Shown piece after piece: positions 7,502 through 16,234 of a DNA stretch of 63,569 bases (the stretch's first letter is position 1; every line of letters starts with the position of its first letter). The stretch is from Deltaproteobacteria bacterium (GTDB taxonomy: Bacteria > Myxococcota_A > UBA9160 > SZUA-336). The DNA lies in assembly GCA_029261895.1 (NCBI GenBank), contig JAJDAK010000008.1, positions 1 through 63,569 of the forward strand, read 5' to 3'. Below the pieces are notes generated by a model, which had not been told where the DNA came from, searched no databases, and was given only the letters and a program-made list of their open reading frames with translations. The translations under genes and the position numbers were made by a program.

Positions 7502-9737
7502 CCGCAGCGTATTCGGCATCGTGCTTCTCTTTTGCATTTGCGCGTGCAGTCAGACCGGCGGCCCCAAGCGAATCGACACATTTTCCGACCGTACGGCTTT
7601 GAAAGCACCCCTACCCGATGACGTGGAACGCGCAGCTGGCCGCGTCGCGGCATTATCACTTGCTGGCCTCGCAGACCGCACGGCTACCGCATATCAAAAA
7701 TTTGCCGAGTACGATGAGTCCGCGCAGGCAGAGGGCAAACTCCCCACCGGTCTGGCGGATAACGCGCTCGACCTCGTCTATGCGCTCGAAGGAATCGACG
7801 TCTACGGCGAAAGTGCGGTCAAATTACTGGAGCGTGAGGACGTCGATCCTGTTCTACGCCGACGGACTGAAAACTTTCTCGATAACGAGCCACTCGCGAT
7901 CGCCGAAAGTCGACTCTCCCAAGATCGCGCCAGAAAGTTTGCGTCGGTTTTCAATCGCATCATCGCGCCTATTTCGCGCTTTCTGACGGGTGGTGCGCTA
8001 AATCCGATCGAAAGTGGACGCGCGGCATTAGCGTCGCTTTTAATCATGCGCAGCTTTCCTAAAGCCACCACCCAAGAACGCCAGGCGTTAAGAGCCTACC
8101 AGGACTTTTTGCTTCGCTTTCCCGACCACCCAGACGCACCTTGGGTGCGCGAGCGTGTTATTCGATACGAAGGCGAACTCAAGGAGTATCTCCGCGACGA
8201 AGCCATCGATGTCGCAAACCTCAGCATGAAACTGCAACAACCCGATGCTGTGCGGAGTCACCTGGATCGCGCGGAGCGCATTCTTCCTGGCGACGAACGT
8301 GTGTCTCGCTTACGAGAAAAGGCAGACGCCCAAATCGAAAAACGTGATTCAGCGTTCAAAGAAAGCTTTCAAGCGACAAGCATCATTGGTTTGCCAGCGG
8401 ATCCATCGCTAAAGAAAGACCTTCATCAGCTGGCGACTACGCTGCTCATCGGCTCGCTTGCAGATGCAAACCAGCAAGCGCGGCGTTTTGAAACGGAGCG
8501 CAGTCCAGGTCCGCTTTGGGATGAGTTGGCGTTTATCGAAGCCATGGCTGGCGATGGAGAAGAGCGCTTTTTCGAAATGATGGAAATTCTGGCCATCTAT
8601 GAGACGGACGTGAGCAATATGTCGCGCCACGCCGCGATGCTTGTCTCTGATCCAGAACAGAACCCATACAAAACTTACCGGCACGCTGTGCGTACGGACA
8701 CGCGTCAACGGCGCATGTGGCTGATGCTTGGCAGCCGTGCGCGCGGGCCGTTGGATCGCAAGCTTCCCCAGGCTCTCGAATGGATCATCGACATCCCTGG
8801 CTTCGTGGTCGCGATCATCACGACTCCGATTCGAGCGATCCAGTACCCGAACAATGTTCAAAACTTTGGCGGCCAAGTCATCAGCGCCGGCGAACGCTAT
8901 CTCGCGCGTTTTCCTGCCGGTATTCACGCCAATGAAATCAATGCGAAACTCGAGTCCCTCTACAATGATCGTCAGCACTGGTCACAAGCGTTGGCTCACC
9001 ATCAGGCACTCACCGAGCCCAATCCCAAACGTCTTGCTTCGTACCGGGAACAGATCGCCAAACGAACACTCGCATCTGCACGTTTGCAACGTCGATTCGA
9101 TGTTCGCGGTGCACTGTATCGATCAGTCATCACAGAATACGCCGACACACCCCAAGCAGAAACCGCGCGCGACGAAATGAAACAGCTCTTCGCATCGTAC
9201 TCCACACAGAGCATCCGACTTTCGCGCGAGTTCTTGGAAGAAAACCCCTCGCTTTGGCGCAGCGATACCCTGGGATTCAGGCGGGAACTTTTCGACGGTG
9301 ACAAGAGAAACGGAGAAATTGCAGATGACGGGATTACACTGCTAGGAAAAACTCTCGTCCGAGTCGAGCTCAAGGGGCGCGAGCCGAATATCGCTAAGAT
9401 TCCCAAGGAAAACTTCGCACGCTTCATCTCGGCGTTGGAAGAGGTTCGCTACCGACGCATCGCCACCGACACGCGGGACCAACCTGTACCCGATCCAGCG
9501 CGAGATCTATTTTTCGAGCGCGCAAAACTCGGGCTTCTCGACGACGTTGACGCCCGCCCCACCGCGGCTTCGGGCGCTGAGTACCTGGGTCGCCAGGAAG
9601 AACACGGCGTGCGCAAACAAACTTCGATTCTTCCGGTCGAGCTTGTGGTTCAAGGCGGCCTGGAGGATTTCGGGTTTTCTGCCTTTCCGCGTCTCAAGCG
9701 ACCCGCCGACACGCCCGACGCGTTTCTCTACAAGTAG
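7482..9737 (+). CDS. Large TPR-like lipoprotein, second of a pair
   Basis: A 751-residue predicted lipoprotein. The ATG at 7482 begins a clear signal peptide (MRSYPVSRSVFGIVLLFCIC) with lipidation cysteine 22; an upstream in-frame start would bury it. The body is helix-rich with repeated TPR-like units, for example about 220-300 and again 460-560, including the phrase DHPDAPWVRERV typical of TPR assembly lipoproteins. A possible short amphipathic segment lies near residues 430-450 (IIDIPGFVVAIITTPIRAI). No family is recognised. It overlaps the previous lipoprotein gene, and its stop overlaps the stop of glcF on the other strand by ten bases, leaving no room for a separate terminator. Confidence 0.75.
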   Translation: MRSYPVSRSVFGIVLLFCICACSQTGGPKRIDTFSDRTALKAPLPDDVERAAGRVAALSLAGLADRTATAYQKFAEYDESAQAEGKLPTGLADNALDLVYALEGIDVYGESAVKLLEREDVDPVLRRRTENFLDNEPLAIAESRLSQDRARKFASVFNRIIAPISRFLTGGALNPIESGRAALASLLIMRSFPKATTQERQALRAYQDFLLRFPDHPDAPWVRERVIRYEGELKEYLRDEAIDVANLSMKLQQPDAVRSHLDRAERILPGDERVSRLREKADAQIEKRDSAFKESFQATSIIGLPADPSLKKDLHQLATTLLIGSLADANQQARRFETERSPGPLWDELAFIEAMAGDGEERFFEMMEILAIYETDVSNMSRHAAMLVSDPEQNPYKTYRHAVRTDTRQRRMWLMLGSRARGPLDRKLPQALEWIIDIPGFVVAIITTPIRAIQYPNNVQNFGGQVISAGERYLARFPAGIHANEINAKLESLYNDRQHWSQALAHHQALTEPNPKRLASYREQIAKRTLASARLQRRFDVRGALYRSVITEYADTPQAETARDEMKQLFASYSTQSIRLSREFLEENPSLWRSDTLGFRRELFDGDKRNGEIADDGITLLGKTLVRVELKGREPNIAKIPKENFARFISALEEVRYRRIATDTRDQPVPDPARDLFFERAKLGLLDDVDARPTAASGAEYLGRQEEHGVRKQTSILPVELVVQGGLEDFGFSAFPRLKRPADTPDAFLYK

Positions 9738-10945
9738 GCCCGCGCAAGTAGTTCAACCGGATGAACCACATCGATCCGAAGCCCGGCCTTGCGGACGCCG
9801 GCACCGAGTTGCAACAAGCAACCTGGATTACCGGTCGCCACAGCGTCAGGCGCGATCTCTTGCAGTGCACGCAGTTTCCGATCGAGAAGTGTTTTGGACA
9901 TTTCAGGCTGAGTAAAACTATAAATACCCGCCGCGCCGCAGCAATCGCTTGCACCCGGCAAGTCGACCAGCTCGAGCTCGGGGATGGACCGAAGCAGCGC
10001 ACGCGGTGCTTCATGAATTTTTTGAGCGTGCAGCAGATGGCATGGATCGTCGTACGCAACCCGCATCGGAACAGGCTCGGTCGGCTTCACCCACTCGGCT
10101 TCGTACAGAAACTCCGAAATATCCCGGATTTTCTCAGCCAGACGGTCACCACTGTCTTTCAGCGCTGCGCCACAGCCAGCCGAGTTCATGATGATCGCAT
10201 CCACGTCGTCGATACGAAACGCCTGGCGATTTCGACGCAATAAACGCGCTGCACCGTCGGGATCGCCTGAATGCAGATGCAGCGCGCCACAACAGGTTTG
10301 CTGGGCAGGAATTTCCACTTCGAAACCATTCTGGATGAGAACCTCGATGGTCGCGCGGTTCACCGACGGGAAAAACTCCGGCATCAGGCAACCTGAGAAG
10401 AGCGCCACTCGGCCGCGGCGACGTCCCTTCGCCGGAACCTGTACCGGCGGACGATACGCTGGGGAGAGCTTGGGCAACATCGCCTCAGCTTCCGCGAGCC
10501 GACCCGCGACGCGCAGAACATTGCTGCGTCGCAGAGCAGCTTGCATTCCGCTGTTCTGATAGAAGCGCAAAAAAGTGCCCAGAAGCATCATCAAGCGTCG
10601 AGAGGGAAGCAGGTGACGAAAGGTAAAACGTTGCGTGGTTCGCGTGACGATTGAACGAGCGCCGCGAGCATCGATCTCCGCGCGCATGCCTTCAACCAGC
10701 GCACCGTAGCGAACACCCGAAGGACAAGCCGACTCGCAGGCGCGACACGCAAGACAGAAATACATCTCACCGACGACCTGGGCGTCCAATTCCAAGCTGC
10801 CTTCGGCAACACCGCGCATGAGATAGATTCGCCCCCGCGGCGAACTGGTCTCACGACCGGTTTCTTGATAGGTCGGACAATGGGGTAAGCAAAGACCACA
10901 GTGGACGCAGTCAAGCGTCGCGTCGTAATCCAGGTATTGGCTCAT
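9728..10945 (-). CDS. glcF: Glycolate oxidase iron-sulfur subunit GlcF
   Basis: A 405-residue subunit that passes electrons from glycolate oxidation to the membrane. Two [4Fe-4S] motifs near the N-terminus are complete: CVHCGLCLPHCP and CLACRACESACP. Two CCG-type domains follow, with CCGALHLHSGD and CCGAAGIYSF. Length matches E. coli GlcF (407). It is the last gene of glcD-glcE-glcF and starts three bases after the glcE stop. Its clusters would depend on the SUF system encoded at 46957-52516. Confidence 0.95.
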   Translation of the reverse strand: MSQYLDYDATLDCVHCGLCLPHCPTYQETGRETSSPRGRIYLMRGVAEGSLELDAQVVGEMYFCLACRACESACPSGVRYGALVEGMRAEIDARGARSIVTRTTQRFTFRHLLPSRRLMMLLGTFLRFYQNSGMQAALRRSNVLRVAGRLAEAEAMLPKLSPAYRPPVQVPAKGRRRGRVALFSGCLMPEFFPSVNRATIEVLIQNGFEVEIPAQQTCCGALHLHSGDPDGAARLLRRNRQAFRIDDVDAIIMNSAGCGAALKDSGDRLAEKIRDISEFLYEAEWVKPTEPVPMRVAYDDPCHLLHAQKIHEAPRALLRSIPELELVDLPGASDCCGAAGIYSFTQPEMSKTLLDRKLRALQEIAPDAVATGNPGCLLQLGAGVRKAGLRIDVVHPVELLARAYL

Positions 10946-10948
10946 GCG

Positions 10949-12076
10949 TCAGATCCTGCCGACAAAACGTCCAGGAGATAGCACGCCTTGAGGATCGAAG
11001 CGCGTCTTTAGCGCCCGCATCAGCCGGAGACTCTCCGGCCCATGGCCGAAAACATCGAACCTGGCTTTGACCCCTGGCTCGGCCGCTTCAATAAAGACGG
11101 ACCAAGAACCATCATCCGCACGCGCGAAAAGGTCGCCCAGTGTCTCCGCCGGAATATCGGCATAAACTGCACCGAGCGCCGGTAAGACCAAGACAATCCG
11201 TTGATCACCGACAAGCTTTGCGACCGCAGCACGAATCTCAATCACATCGGTCATGCGCCCCGCAATACGAACACGCGCAGCTCCGTTTTCCGGGGGCTGG
11301 AGCATTCGCTTTCGTGCGATGTCCCAGGCATGGGCATCGACGCGATCTCCGCCGTCGGTCGGCTGGGTTTCGTAGCGCGAACACATGCTCACCGCTCCCG
11401 ACTCGGACCAAAGTGCGAGTCCATCGGGATCCGCATTCAGAACACCGAACGCGGTGTCAAAAGCGGCTTTCCAATCCGGGAATTCTTCTTGCCGCACGAA
11501 AACCTCATCGGGCAAGGGACGCAGGCGCAAGGTCGCTTCGGTCACCAGTCCAAGCGTGCCCCACGCCCCGCAGTAGAGGCGCGTGAGATCGAAGCCGGAA
11601 ACGTTCTTAACCACGCGGCCACCGCAGCGCGTGCGGGTTCCCCCCGCGGTCATGACCTCCAGACCCAAAACATCATCTCGCAAGAGTTTCCCCATCTGCG
11701 CTTCCAATCGAAGCGGATGGGTGGCGATCGTCCCGCCCACCGTCGCGTGTGGATACAGTCCGTCGAGCCAGGTGGTCTTTCCAACTTCGCGCGCCGCAGT
11801 TTGCAGCGCCTCGACCGGCGTGGACGCACCGACAGTCACGATACCCTCCTCTACGTCGAGATCGATCTTCGATCCCAATCCTGCGAGGTCGAGCAACGAT
11901 ACTTGCTTTGCACGCGGCGCATTTCCCCAATGCAATTTTGAGCGCCCACACGCCGGTACCAACGCTTCGCCCGACTTCCCCGCATCAATCAGAAGTGTCG
12001 CGAGCCTTTCCAAAGACTCGGGTCGATGCGTGGCGGCAACCGGGATCCCATCGACATCTTCAAGCGCATCCAGCAT
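10949..12076 (-). CDS. glcE: Glycolate oxidase FAD-binding subunit GlcE
   Basis: A 375-residue protein with a PCMH-type FAD-binding domain (about 20-210). The conserved GGRVVKNVSGFDLTRLYCG stretch and the following GTLGLVTEATLRL mark GlcE. The glycine-rich flavin loop reads ATVGGTIATHP, where relatives usually have glycine and serine after the second GG. It forms the membrane-associated glycolate dehydrogenase with GlcD and GlcF. Five bases separate it from glcD and three from glcF. Confidence 0.93.
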   Translation of the reverse strand: MLDALEDVDGIPVAATHRPESLERLATLLIDAGKSGEALVPACGRSKLHWGNAPRAKQVSLLDLAGLGSKIDLDVEEGIVTVGASTPVEALQTAAREVGKTTWLDGLYPHATVGGTIATHPLRLEAQMGKLLRDDVLGLEVMTAGGTRTRCGGRVVKNVSGFDLTRLYCGAWGTLGLVTEATLRLRPLPDEVFVRQEEFPDWKAAFDTAFGVLNADPDGLALWSESGAVSMCSRYETQPTDGGDRVDAHAWDIARKRMLQPPENGAARVRIAGRMTDVIEIRAAVAKLVGDQRIVLVLPALGAVYADIPAETLGDLFARADDGSWSVFIEAAEPGVKARFDVFGHGPESLRLMRALKTRFDPQGVLSPGRFVGRI

Positions 12077-12081
12077 CGCGA

Positions 12082-13557
12082 TTAGAACTCCACTTTATCG
12101 TAACCACGATGGCGCGGATTGCTTTCGGTACACGCACGCGGCGTTGGGATCTGTTTACCCGGGTTGCAACGATCGTCGGGGTCAAAACTATCGTGGACCC
12201 AACGCATAGGATCGAGATCCTCTTCGCTAAACATCAGGTGCATGTGATCGCGCTTCTCCAAACCGATGCCATGCTCACCCGAGAGAACGCCGCCCGCGTT
12301 CACGCAGATTTCAAGAATACGATCACCGACCCGTCGAACGCGTTCCATTTCATCTGGGTCACGACGATCAAAACAGATATTCGGATGCAGGTTGCCATCC
12401 CCGGCATGAAGAATATTCGCGAGTAGCAGACCTTCCTCTTCCGCGATCCGAGTGATTTCTTCGACGACCTCGGGCAAACGTGTGCGTGGCACTACCGCAT
12501 CGTGCACGTACAGATCGGGTGCAAGACGGCCCATGGCGCCAAACGCGCCCTTCCGCCCGCGCCAAAACGCCGCAGCTTCAGCCGCATCCTTCGCCACACG
12601 TACCTCGATCGCGGCCCGCTCATGCATGATCGATTCTATCCGCACACGATCGGCCTGAACTTCCGCCTCGTCCCCATCGAGTTCGACCAAAAGAACCGCG
12701 CGGGCATCGCGCGGATAACCCGCAGCATACACCGAGTCCTCCACGACTTTGATCGTGCGCTCATCCATCAATTCCAAAGCCGCTGGGACGATGCCGCGCG
12801 CGATCACCATCGACACAGCTTCACAGGCCGCACGTAAACTGTCGAACGCAACGAGCATTGTGCAAACCTGTTTCGGAATCGCGACCAGGCGAACCGTTGC
12901 CGCAGTGACGATGCCGAGCGTTCCCTCGGAGCCAACAAAGACACCGCGCAGGTCGTAACCGACTTGGTGTCCATCGCGTCGACCCAAAGAGACGACTTCG
13001 CCATCGGGCAGCACGACCTCGAGCGCTAAGACATGAGGGCTGGTAGTGCCGTACTTCAGCGTGTGTGGTCCACCGCTATTCTCGGCGATATTGCCACCGA
13101 TCGTGCAAGCGGTTTGGCTTGAAGGGTCTGGCGCGTAGAGCAGACCCAATTCGTGCACGGCTTCGGAGAGTTTCGCGTTGATCAATCCCGGTTGAACGGT
13201 CGCGGTTCGATTCACCGGGTCGATCTCGAGGATTCGATTCATCTGCGAGCATTCGATCAGAACCCCACCGTCAATCGGTGTCGCACCACCCGAGAGTCCC
13301 GTACCTGCACCTCGAGCCAGAAACGGCACACTGGCTCGGTTGCAGGCACGCACGGTCTCGGCAACGGCGTTCCGGTCCAGCGGCACCACCACTGCGAGCG
13401 GCTTTCCACGCATGAGCGTTAAGCCATCGGACTCATAGGCAAAGAGATCTGCCGGACGGTCGAGCACTTCCCCGATGCCGGCGATTCCACGCAGTACGCG
13501 CAGCAGACCGGGGCGGTCGAGACTAGTTGAGGCTGAGTTGTTCGATCTGTTCTTCAT
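12082..13557 (-). CDS. glcD: Glycolate oxidase catalytic flavoprotein GlcD
   Basis: A 491-residue FAD enzyme oxidising glycolate (or lactate-like 2-hydroxy acids) to glyoxylate. It has the PCMH flavin domain with ARGAGTGLSGG and CTIGGNIAENSGG, and a C-terminal domain with HAGDGNLHPN and GVLSGEHGIG, the family's substrate and metal-site signatures. I chose the ATG at 13557; a TTG at 13578 would lengthen it by seven residues. Either start overlaps the 3' end of the upstream TPR-metallopeptidase gene, implying co-translation. Phosphoglycolate phosphatase at 32834-33502 could supply the substrate. Confidence 0.95.
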   Translation of the reverse strand: MKNRSNNSASTSLDRPGLLRVLRGIAGIGEVLDRPADLFAYESDGLTLMRGKPLAVVVPLDRNAVAETVRACNRASVPFLARGAGTGLSGGATPIDGGVLIECSQMNRILEIDPVNRTATVQPGLINAKLSEAVHELGLLYAPDPSSQTACTIGGNIAENSGGPHTLKYGTTSPHVLALEVVLPDGEVVSLGRRDGHQVGYDLRGVFVGSEGTLGIVTAATVRLVAIPKQVCTMLVAFDSLRAACEAVSMVIARGIVPAALELMDERTIKVVEDSVYAAGYPRDARAVLLVELDGDEAEVQADRVRIESIMHERAAIEVRVAKDAAEAAAFWRGRKGAFGAMGRLAPDLYVHDAVVPRTRLPEVVEEITRIAEEEGLLLANILHAGDGNLHPNICFDRRDPDEMERVRRVGDRILEICVNAGGVLSGEHGIGLEKRDHMHLMFSEEDLDPMRWVHDSFDPDDRCNPGKQIPTPRACTESNPRHRGYDKVEF

Positions 13558-14545
13558 CAAGACCGAGATAATGCCCAATCTCGTGCTGAACGGTGATTTG
13601 GATTTGCTCCGTGAGATCTTCGTGGGTCATCGCGACCTTCTCAAGGTTGCGTTTGAACAGCCAAATGCAGTCCGTCTCCGACTTAGGTCCGCCGTCCATT
13701 TCGTTGAGCGGAACCCCGTCGAATAGCCCCAAAACCTGTGGAGATACATTCTCGCGCCTGATCAGCTCAAGACTCGGAAGCTCGGCGACACGCACCGCAC
13801 AGCTCTCGAGATGCCTACGCACAATTGCGGGCAGCGATCGAACCGCGTCATCGGTGATGGCCTGAAACTCGTCGGGCGCTACACGGATCGGCAGTGGATA
13901 GACGTCGGGCGCGACTTGGGCGGCACGAACGAAATAACGCTCCGATTCGGCATACCCACCCATCTGCTCGTGCACCAGCGCGCAGTGGTAGAGCGTGTGC
14001 GCGCTCTCTGGATCCAGCGCGAACGCGTGCTTGAGCGCACGGAGTGCGGCCTCGAAACGTCCCTGTTCAAAGAGGATCTGCCCCTCAAACCCGCGATAGA
14101 CCGCGATTTCAGCCTCGAGTTTGATCGCGCGGCGCAACAGAAAGTACGCGCCATCCAGGTCATCACAGTAGAAGAGCGCTTTGGCCTTCAGGTAATAGAC
14201 CTCGGCTTCGACTCCCGATTCGAGCGAACGCTCGAGCAATTCATCGCCAAGGTCGAGCGCCTGCTCGTGCTCCTGAAATTCCTCGATCAGGATCTCAATC
14301 CGATTCAGATGCGCTGCGAAAAGGTCAGGGGACGCCGCCGCCGCTTTGGTAAACTCGCGGAGCGCCTCTTCGGGGCGTCCGCTGTCCCAGAGGATCTCGC
14401 CACGGCCGTTATAGGCCTCCACGCCTTCGGGATTGGCGCGCAGGGCCTCATCGAGCCAAGCAAGTGCCTCGTCCACACGACCGCCAGACGAAGCCTGCAT
14501 GGCTTGGTCGAGACAGTCCCAGTAGCGATCCTGGTCGAGCATCAT
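13523..14545 (-). CDS. TPR protein with zincin-like metallopeptidase domain
   Basis: A 340-residue two-part protein. Residues about 5-220 form TPR repeats (for example VEAYNGRGEILWDSGRPEEA and AHTLYHCALVHEQMGGYAES). Residues about 225-340 form a DUF1025-type zincin with the zinc motif HEIGHYLGLDEE near the C-terminus. Stand-alone members of the zincin family are only about 120 residues, so the TPR part is an added module. The ATG at 14545 follows GAAAGGG; an upstream TTG at 14584 is in frame but less likely. It overlaps glcD by 35 bases. The substrate is unknown; the TPR region may bring in partner proteins. Confidence 0.85.
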   Translation of the reverse strand: MMLDQDRYWDCLDQAMQASSGGRVDEALAWLDEALRANPEGVEAYNGRGEILWDSGRPEEALREFTKAAAASPDLFAAHLNRIEILIEEFQEHEQALDLGDELLERSLESGVEAEVYYLKAKALFYCDDLDGAYFLLRRAIKLEAEIAVYRGFEGQILFEQGRFEAALRALKHAFALDPESAHTLYHCALVHEQMGGYAESERYFVRAAQVAPDVYPLPIRVAPDEFQAITDDAVRSLPAIVRRHLESCAVRVAELPSLELIRRENVSPQVLGLFDGVPLNEMDGGPKSETDCIWLFKRNLEKVAMTHEDLTEQIQITVQHEIGHYLGLDEEQIEQLSLN

Positions 14546-14623
14546 CCCTTTCAGCCCCCCCAAGCTCGGAGGGGAGTCTAGCAAATTCCAGAAATCGCCG
14601 ACCGCGGCAGCGTCGTCGACAAA

Positions 14624-14652
14624 AACTCATAACTATTTGATTTATATGAGTT
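14624..14652. other. AT-rich inverted repeat between rnhA and the TPR-metallopeptidase gene
   Basis: AACTCATA (14624-14631) and TATGAGTT (14645-14652) are perfect inverted copies around a 13-base loop, in the 116-base gap downstream of rnhA. There is no long T-run after the stem, so it is a weak terminator candidate. A regulator binding site or an mRNA-processing hairpin splitting the long minus-strand operon is as likely. Confidence 0.45.
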
Positions 14653-14661
14653 ATTTAGACG

Positions 14662-15099
14662 TTATTCGGACGGATCGTCGGCCTCGTGGCCAGCTTTCTG
14701 GTCGATCGCCAAATTGGCCAAGCGATCGGCTTCCTGGTTCTCTTTGCGACGTATATGGACATAATCGACATGATCGAACTTCTGCTCAAGTACCCTTGCT
14801 TTAGCGTGCAACTCCTGGAGTCCGGCGTTGCGCACGCGGTATTGACCGGTCATTTGGCGGACCATCAATTCTGAATCCGCGCGGATTTCTAATTCGTTGA
14901 TGCCGAGTTCTGCCGCGCGTTCGAGCGCGAGCAGGAGCGCACGATACTCGGCGACGTTGTTGGTGGTTTCCCCTAGATATAGGGTCGCCTCATCCAACGT
15001 CGCGCCCGATGCGTCGCGAATCCAAGCGCCGGCACCGGCTGGCCCTGGATTCCCCCGCGCCGCGCCGTCCGTACATGCGATCCCTCGGCGTGAACTCAT
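14662..15099 (-). CDS. rnhA: Ribonuclease HI family protein
   Basis: A 145-residue type 1 RNase H that cuts the RNA strand of RNA-DNA hybrids. The acidic catalytic residues are seen in CTDGAARGNPGPAG, NNVAEYRALLLAL, RADSELMV and EADRLANLA. This is the short RVT_3-like subfamily without an added hybrid-binding domain. An open frame extends 42 codons upstream, but the ATG at 15099 fits the family N-terminus and overlaps the stop codon of the preceding zinc-ribbon gene as ATGA. That pairing with a zinc-ribbon protein is common in bacteria. Confidence 0.92.
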   Translation of the reverse strand: MSSRRGIACTDGAARGNPGPAGAGAWIRDASGATLDEATLYLGETTNNVAEYRALLLALERAAELGINELEIRADSELMVRQMTGQYRVRNAGLQELHAKARVLEQKFDHVDYVHIRRKENQEADRLANLAIDQKAGHEADDPSE

Positions 15100-15797
15100 T
15101 CCTCGGGAATCACCAGAATCCGTTGGCACGAGCCGCAGGCTTTCATCTCGCCACGAATGACTTGGTTGATCCACTCCGGTGGAATCTGATTGTGGCAGCG
15201 ACCGCAATTCCCGTTGACCACCCAAGCCGTCGCCGTGCCATGTCGCTTGTGAATGCGCGTGTAATGCAGTTTGGCGGCATCTGGGAGTAACCCCACTTCC
15301 GTAATACGGCGTTCCTCTTGGACCTTGAGATCCCGCTCGACTTCCACGAGACGCTTGCCGTACTCGTCGATCTCACGGCGAAGTCCGGCTTCGATTTCAC
15401 CCTGTTCTTTCTCAACGATTTTGTACTCGGCGAGACGCCGATCGCTTTCATCCATCGCGACAAGAATTTCTTCCTCGATCGCTGAAATTTTCTGCGTTGC
15501 GACTTCCACTTCATGAAGTAGCGCGGTGTATTCCTGATTGGTCTTCACCATCGGCGCCTGGCCCTGGAATTTCTCGCGCTGGGCCTCCGTATCCTGGAGT
15601 TCGACCTCTTTGGCTCGACGGTGCGCGTCAGCCTGGTCGACCCGCGCTTTCGACGCGTCCGCGACGTCGCGTGCGGCCTCCGCCTTGGCTTCGAGCTCAG
15701 CGACCTTCGTCGGGATTCGCTTGCTCTCTCGAAGCAGATCTCCGCTCGCCTGGTCACAAGCAGCCAGAGACCAAAAGCGATCCTTCAGATTTTCCAT
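15096..15797 (-). CDS. Coiled-coil zinc-ribbon protein (C4-type, DUF164)
   Basis: A 233-residue protein with a long antiparallel coiled coil (about 25-175, rich in Glu, Ala and Lys) and a C-terminal zinc ribbon with CGRCHNQIPP and CGSCQRIL. This matches the C4-type zinc-ribbon DUF164 family, thought to bind nucleic acid, although its job is not settled. It shares four bases with rnhA, supporting a joint role in RNA or DNA metabolism. The start is 47 bases after the S4-domain gene's stop. Confidence 0.88.
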   Translation of the reverse strand: MENLKDRFWSLAACDQASGDLLRESKRIPTKVAELEAKAEAARDVADASKARVDQADAHRRAKEVELQDTEAQREKFQGQAPMVKTNQEYTALLHEVEVATQKISAIEEEILVAMDESDRRLAEYKIVEKEQGEIEAGLRREIDEYGKRLVEVERDLKVQEERRITEVGLLPDAAKLHYTRIHKRHGTATAWVVNGNCGRCHNQIPPEWINQVIRGEMKACGSCQRILVIPEE

Positions 15798-15844
15798 TAG
15801 CGGGAAGATTTCACGTCTCGGTACCCGCGGTCAACGGAGAAAAC

Positions 15845-16210
15845 TCAATTTTCGTAACGACCTTTGAGACGCTCCGTCGCGCGACGATCGCGTTTAGTCG
15901 GGCGGCCAGCACCCGGATCACGGGCAGCATCGCGCTTCGGCCTCGGTGCTGGCGGTGGCGTATGGTCGATGTAGAGCTCACGCGCCGCTACGGGAGACAG
16001 GCGTTTCTCTGCGAATGCCACGACCTCTACGTTGCGGTAGATGCGAACCTTCTGTACTTCGACGCGATCCCCAACCTTTAAAGCCTGATTGGGCTTCGCG
16101 TTCTCACCGTTGATTTTCACCCGACTGGCAACACAAGCGTCACGCGCCTGCGTTCGCGATTTATAAAGTCGCGCGGCGGAGAGCCAGCGATCTACCCGTA
16201 CAGATTCCAC
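15845..16210 (-). CDS. hslR: S4-domain RNA-binding protein, Hsp15-like
   Basis: A 121-residue protein with an S4 RNA-binding domain at residues 4-65 (VRVDRWLSAARLYKSRTQAR) and a basic tail (about 90-121) with many Lys and Arg residues. This is the architecture of heat-shock protein 15, which binds stalled 50S subunits carrying nascent chains and helps recycle them. It lies between the GT-TPR gene (24 bases upstream) and the zinc-ribbon gene. Family assignment is firm; the exact ribosome-rescue role is carried over from E. coli. Confidence 0.88.
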   Translation of the reverse strand: MESVRVDRWLSAARLYKSRTQARDACVASRVKINGENAKPNQALKVGDRVEVQKVRIYRNVEVVAFAEKRLSPVAARELYIDHTPPPAPRPKRDAARDPGAGRPTKRDRRATERLKGRYEN

Positions 16211-16234
16211 CTTCGAATTGTATTACAGGAAGAC

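Noticed and set aside
11201..11941. A 246-codon open frame on the plus strand
   Set aside because: It runs opposite glcE, which has clear family motifs, and its product is Arg/Ser-rich with no domain pattern.
13811..14581. A 256-codon open frame on the plus strand
   Set aside because: It mirrors the TPR-metallopeptidase gene, which has repeat structure and an HExxH motif.
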